NCBI RefSeq assembly: GCF_018614775.1 | Contig: NZ_JAGGOF010000050.1 | Location: forward strand, 1-60,158 | Origin: Pseudomonas fluorescens | GTDB lineage: Bacteria > Pseudomonadota > Gammaproteobacteria > Pseudomonadales > Pseudomonadaceae | Length of the DNA stretch: 60,158 bases | Direction: 5' to 3' | Shown here: one piece after another, positions 58,255 to 60,158 of the stretch | Position numbering within the stretch: the stretch's first letter is position 1 | Layout: every line of letters begins with the position of its first letter | Position numbers and translations under genes: made by a program | The notes under the pieces: model-generated | Seen by the model: the letters and a program-made list of their open reading frames with translations, nothing else | The model's database searches: none | What the model was told of the DNA's origin: nothing

Positions 58255-58923
58255 ATGTCCAAACCCATCAAGCTCGATTTTTCCGAAAAGTACGACGAGC
58301 AGCATGCCCAGAGATATTTCCGTAAGCACCGCAGTGGCATGAGCCGCCGGCTTTCCAACCTGCGAGATCAACAACTGGCCCGACGTGCACTGGCGCTTGT
58401 CGGTGACCCTGGCCTGGTGTTGGACCTGCCCTGCGGTGCCGGGCGTTTCTGGTCCTTGCTGGCCGAAAAGCCGAACCGAGTCGTCATAGGCGCGGACAAT
58501 TCCGAGGCCATGCTCAAGACGGCCATGGAATCCCAGCCGGCCGATGTGGTGAAACGGGTACAACCCTTGCACACATCTGCGTTCGACATTGCCTTGCCTG
58601 ATAACGCCGTCGACAGCATTTTTTGCATGCGCCTGCTGCATCACATCGGTGAATCGGCGCACCGCCTGGCGATCCTCAAGGAATTCGAGCGTGTCAGTCG
58701 CGACAGCGTGATCGTTTCGTTGTGGGTCGATGGCAATTTCAAGGCCTGGAAACGCAAGCGCCAGGAACACACCCGTGGGCAAAAAGCCTACCAGAATCGA
58801 TTTGTGTTACCGGTCGCTACAGTAGAAGAGGAATTTCGCCAGGCAGGGTTCCGTATTCAGGAACAACTGGATTTCCTACCGCTCTATGCCATGTGGCGAG
58901 TTTATGTATTACGCAAGAGGTAA
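58255..58923 (+). CDS. SAM-dependent methyltransferase (colRS-linked, WarB-like)
   Basis: A 222-residue class I methyltransferase with motif I VLDLPCGAGRFW (about residues 58-69), an acidic end of strand 2 (VIGADNS) and DNAVDSIFCMRLLHHI. The start at 58255 follows TGGAGG; an upstream ATG at 58240 overlaps that site. In pseudomonads the equivalent gene (called warB as I recall) lies after colRS and affects LPS modification. It is followed 5 bases later by the InaA-type kinase gene. Confidence 0.88.
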   Translation: MSKPIKLDFSEKYDEQHAQRYFRKHRSGMSRRLSNLRDQQLARRALALVGDPGLVLDLPCGAGRFWSLLAEKPNRVVIGADNSEAMLKTAMESQPADVVKRVQPLHTSAFDIALPDNAVDSIFCMRLLHHIGESAHRLAILKEFERVSRDSVIVSLWVDGNFKAWKRKRQEHTRGQKAYQNRFVLPVATVEEEFRQAGFRIQEQLDFLPLYAMWRVYVLRKR

Positions 58924-58927
58924 CAGC

Positions 58928-59638
58928 ATGGTTGTGCAGGTAGCAGAGACATCAGGGATTCCCCGCAACAGCTTCGATTATTTCTGGAGCTTGCAGGGCG
59001 AGTGGGTGGAGGAACCCAACGTACGACGTGGCGGTGAAAGCGGTGTACAGAGGATCACCAGCAAGGACGGCGAGCTGCTGTATGCCAAGCGCCAGACCGG
59101 ACATATCTATCGCAGCTGGCTGCACCCGTTCGGTCGACCGACCGTACTACGTGAGCAGGACGCGTTGCTGGCACTGCCTAAACTCAATGTCCGGGTGCCC
59201 GAACTGGTGTTCTGTGAAGCGCAGCCAGACCCGGATCACAAATGGCGCGCGTTGCTGGTGACCCGCGCGCTCGAGGGCTTCGAGGAGATCGAGCACTGGT
59301 ATGCCGGCGGCGGGCGCGAGCGCCATGGCGAAGCGGTGCATGACCAGATGCTTCGCGAGTTGGCCGAGAACCTGGCCCGTATGCACAAGGGCCGTTGGCA
59401 GCACAGCTGTATCTACATCAAGCATGTGTTTGTACGGGTGACGGGGGAGGGCGAGGCGGCCAAGCCCGAGGTGGCGTTGTTGGATCTGGAGAAATGTCGC
59501 CAGCGTTTGACTGCCCGGCAGGCGGCCTCCCATGACATGAAGCAGTTGCGGCGCCATTCGTCGTTCAGCGACGCCGATTGGAAAAAACTCGTCTATTTTT
59601 ATGAGGCGGCGTTTGGCAGCGCTATCAAAGGTTTATAG
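58928..59638 (+). CDS. inaA: InaA/lipopolysaccharide kinase family protein
   Basis: A 236-residue protein of the Kdo/WaaP kinase group. It has a kinase-like N-lobe lysine (ELLYAKRQTGHIYRSWLHPF), an HRD-like segment with HKGRWQHSCIYIKHVFV and a DFG-like metal site in VALLDLEKCRQRL (about 184-196). It probably phosphorylates the LPS core or a related envelope molecule. AAGAGG precedes the ATG at 58928. It is coupled to the methyltransferase upstream and a small membrane protein downstream. Confidence 0.87.
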   Translation: MVVQVAETSGIPRNSFDYFWSLQGEWVEEPNVRRGGESGVQRITSKDGELLYAKRQTGHIYRSWLHPFGRPTVLREQDALLALPKLNVRVPELVFCEAQPDPDHKWRALLVTRALEGFEEIEHWYAGGGRERHGEAVHDQMLRELAENLARMHKGRWQHSCIYIKHVFVRVTGEGEAAKPEVALLDLEKCRQRLTARQAASHDMKQLRRHSSFSDADWKKLVYFYEAAFGSAIKGL

Positions 59639-59640
59639 CG

Positions 59641-59868
59641 ATGAAACTAGAAATTGCTAGAGGTTTGTTTTTGGTAGGAGCCCTGGCAGTTGCGTCAATG
59701 GCAGTGGCTGTGTGGGAACAGCCACGCTCGCAGATCCTCAGCGTTTCCAATGCTGATGCACAATGTCCTTTGCCACGGGTGGCAAAGGTCAGCGAGGTGA
59801 CCCGACCGGACCATGATCTGTTGCTGTTCATGTTCAGTCTTTCCCAAGGGATGAGGCCGCAGAGTTGA
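59641..59868 (+). CDS. Small membrane-anchored or exported hypothetical protein
   Basis: A 75-residue protein with an N-terminal hydrophobic stretch (ARGLFLVGALAVASMAVAVW, about 6-25) that could be an anchor or signal, one cysteine (AQCPLPR) and a short polar remainder. It starts 3 bases after the inaA stop, so it is almost surely in the same operon, and it is followed by a terminator. No domain recognised. Confidence 0.75.
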   Translation: MKLEIARGLFLVGALAVASMAVAVWEQPRSQILSVSNADAQCPLPRVAKVSEVTRPDHDLLLFMFSLSQGMRPQS

Positions 59869-59883
59869 GGATCATGAAGCCAA

Positions 59884-59919
59884 AATAAAGGCCTCGCTTT
59901 TGCGAGGCCTTTATTTTTC
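59884..59919 (+). terminator. Terminator of the colRS-downstream operon
   Basis: AATAAAGGCCTCGC-TTTT-GCGAGGCCTTTATTTTT: a 12-bp stem and a T-rich end. Confidence 0.92.
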
Positions 59920-60158
59920 ATGCCTATGTCCTGATGGATGCCAAATGGCGATGAGGGAGCAACTCCCTCGCCACAGTCACGCTGCCCTTGCATTCGTCGT
60001 TGCGACTCCTGTCGCGCCCGCCCTATTTCCGTAGGAAAAAACGCCTCCTACAGATCAGTCCTAGCGAATCGGGCAATGCACTCGTAGGAAGTCTCCGAAA
60101 CTGCTTTTGCGTGCCCTCAGCGCAATGGAATCCCACCCTGAACTGATCCACGCTGATG
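59920..60158. other. Non-coding end of the window
   Basis: About 240 bases with no gene. It contains two hairpins, GAGGGAG-CAA-CTCCCTC at about 59954-59970 and a looser GTAGGA…TCCTAC pair at about 60031-60051, which look like other short intergenic repeats of this genus. Confidence 0.5.

Overview
This 60 kb window is chromosomal DNA of a Pseudomonas, most likely a member of the P. fluorescens group. The evidence is high GC by eye, typical Pseudomonas gene neighbourhoods (gcvHP-sdaA-gcvT with a TyrR-like activator, aauRS with aatJQMP, glpFKRD, argF/bfr/bfd/rnt/pyrC/motY/argG, rsx-nth, metG-apbC, groESL, colRS), and a dozen hairpin-forming REP doublets with the core GTGGGAGCGAGCCTGCTCGC, a repeat typical of this group. 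There is no rRNA, tRNA, CRISPR, prophage or complete insertion sequence that I can see. Almost everything is housekeeping or well-conserved accessory metabolism.

Layout. 0-2.6 kb: quinolinate synthase nadA, an RDD membrane protein, a cold-shock protein. 2.6-10.5 kb: the second glycine-cleavage cluster (gcvT, sdaA, gcvP, gcvH, all minus strand) and its sigma-54 activator gcsR. A sigma-54 promoter and GcsR-type sites are visible upstream of gcvH; glyA, which lies inside the P. aeruginosa version of this cluster, is replaced by a REP doublet. 10.7-12.9 kb: a LysR regulator divergent from an NAD(P)-binding oxidoreductase, and glpM. 12.9-19.6 kb: the acidic amino acid two-component system aauR-aauS and transporter aatP-M-Q-J, with a -24/-12 promoter and two AauR-type palindromes upstream of aatJ. 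20-25.1 kb: glycerol catabolism (glpD, glpR, glpK, glpF). 25.4-32.4 kb: ybaK, a PhzF-family enzyme, an orphan ABC ATPase overlapping argF, a small helical protein, a large molybdopterin oxidoreductase, monothiol glutaredoxin. 32.5-38.7 kb: bacterioferritin and its ferredoxin (Fur box), a 2-Cys peroxiredoxin, RNase T, dihydroorotase, MotY, argininosuccinate synthase.

38.7-40.6 kb is a more AT-rich pocket with an unusual small membrane protein, about 460 bp without a convincing gene, and an orphan NarL/BvgA-type response regulator. 40.7-45 kb is a tightly overlapping Rnf/Rsx operon, rsxA-B-D-G-E-nth, and is the most interesting part of the window. It lacks rsxC, RsxB lacks the usual N-terminal membrane helix and carries a long repeat-containing C-terminal tail, and RsxA/RsxE have lost three of the four intramembrane cysteines that hold the iron-sulfur centre in canonical Rnf/Nqr complexes. 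This looks like a reduced, divergent Rnf-type complex. 45-60 kb: metG, apbC, an SDR reductase divergent from a HugZ-like protein, fxsA, heat-shock operon groESL with a sigma-32-like promoter, a PAP2 phosphatase and an LTA-synthase-like phosphotransferase divergent from colRS, and then a methyltransferase, an InaA-type kinase and a 75-residue membrane peptide. These last genes look like one envelope/LPS-modification locus.

Coordinates of start codons were adjusted inward wherever a ribosome-binding site and family conservation favoured a later start. Regulatory calls rest on consensus sequences recalled from the literature; no searches were run.
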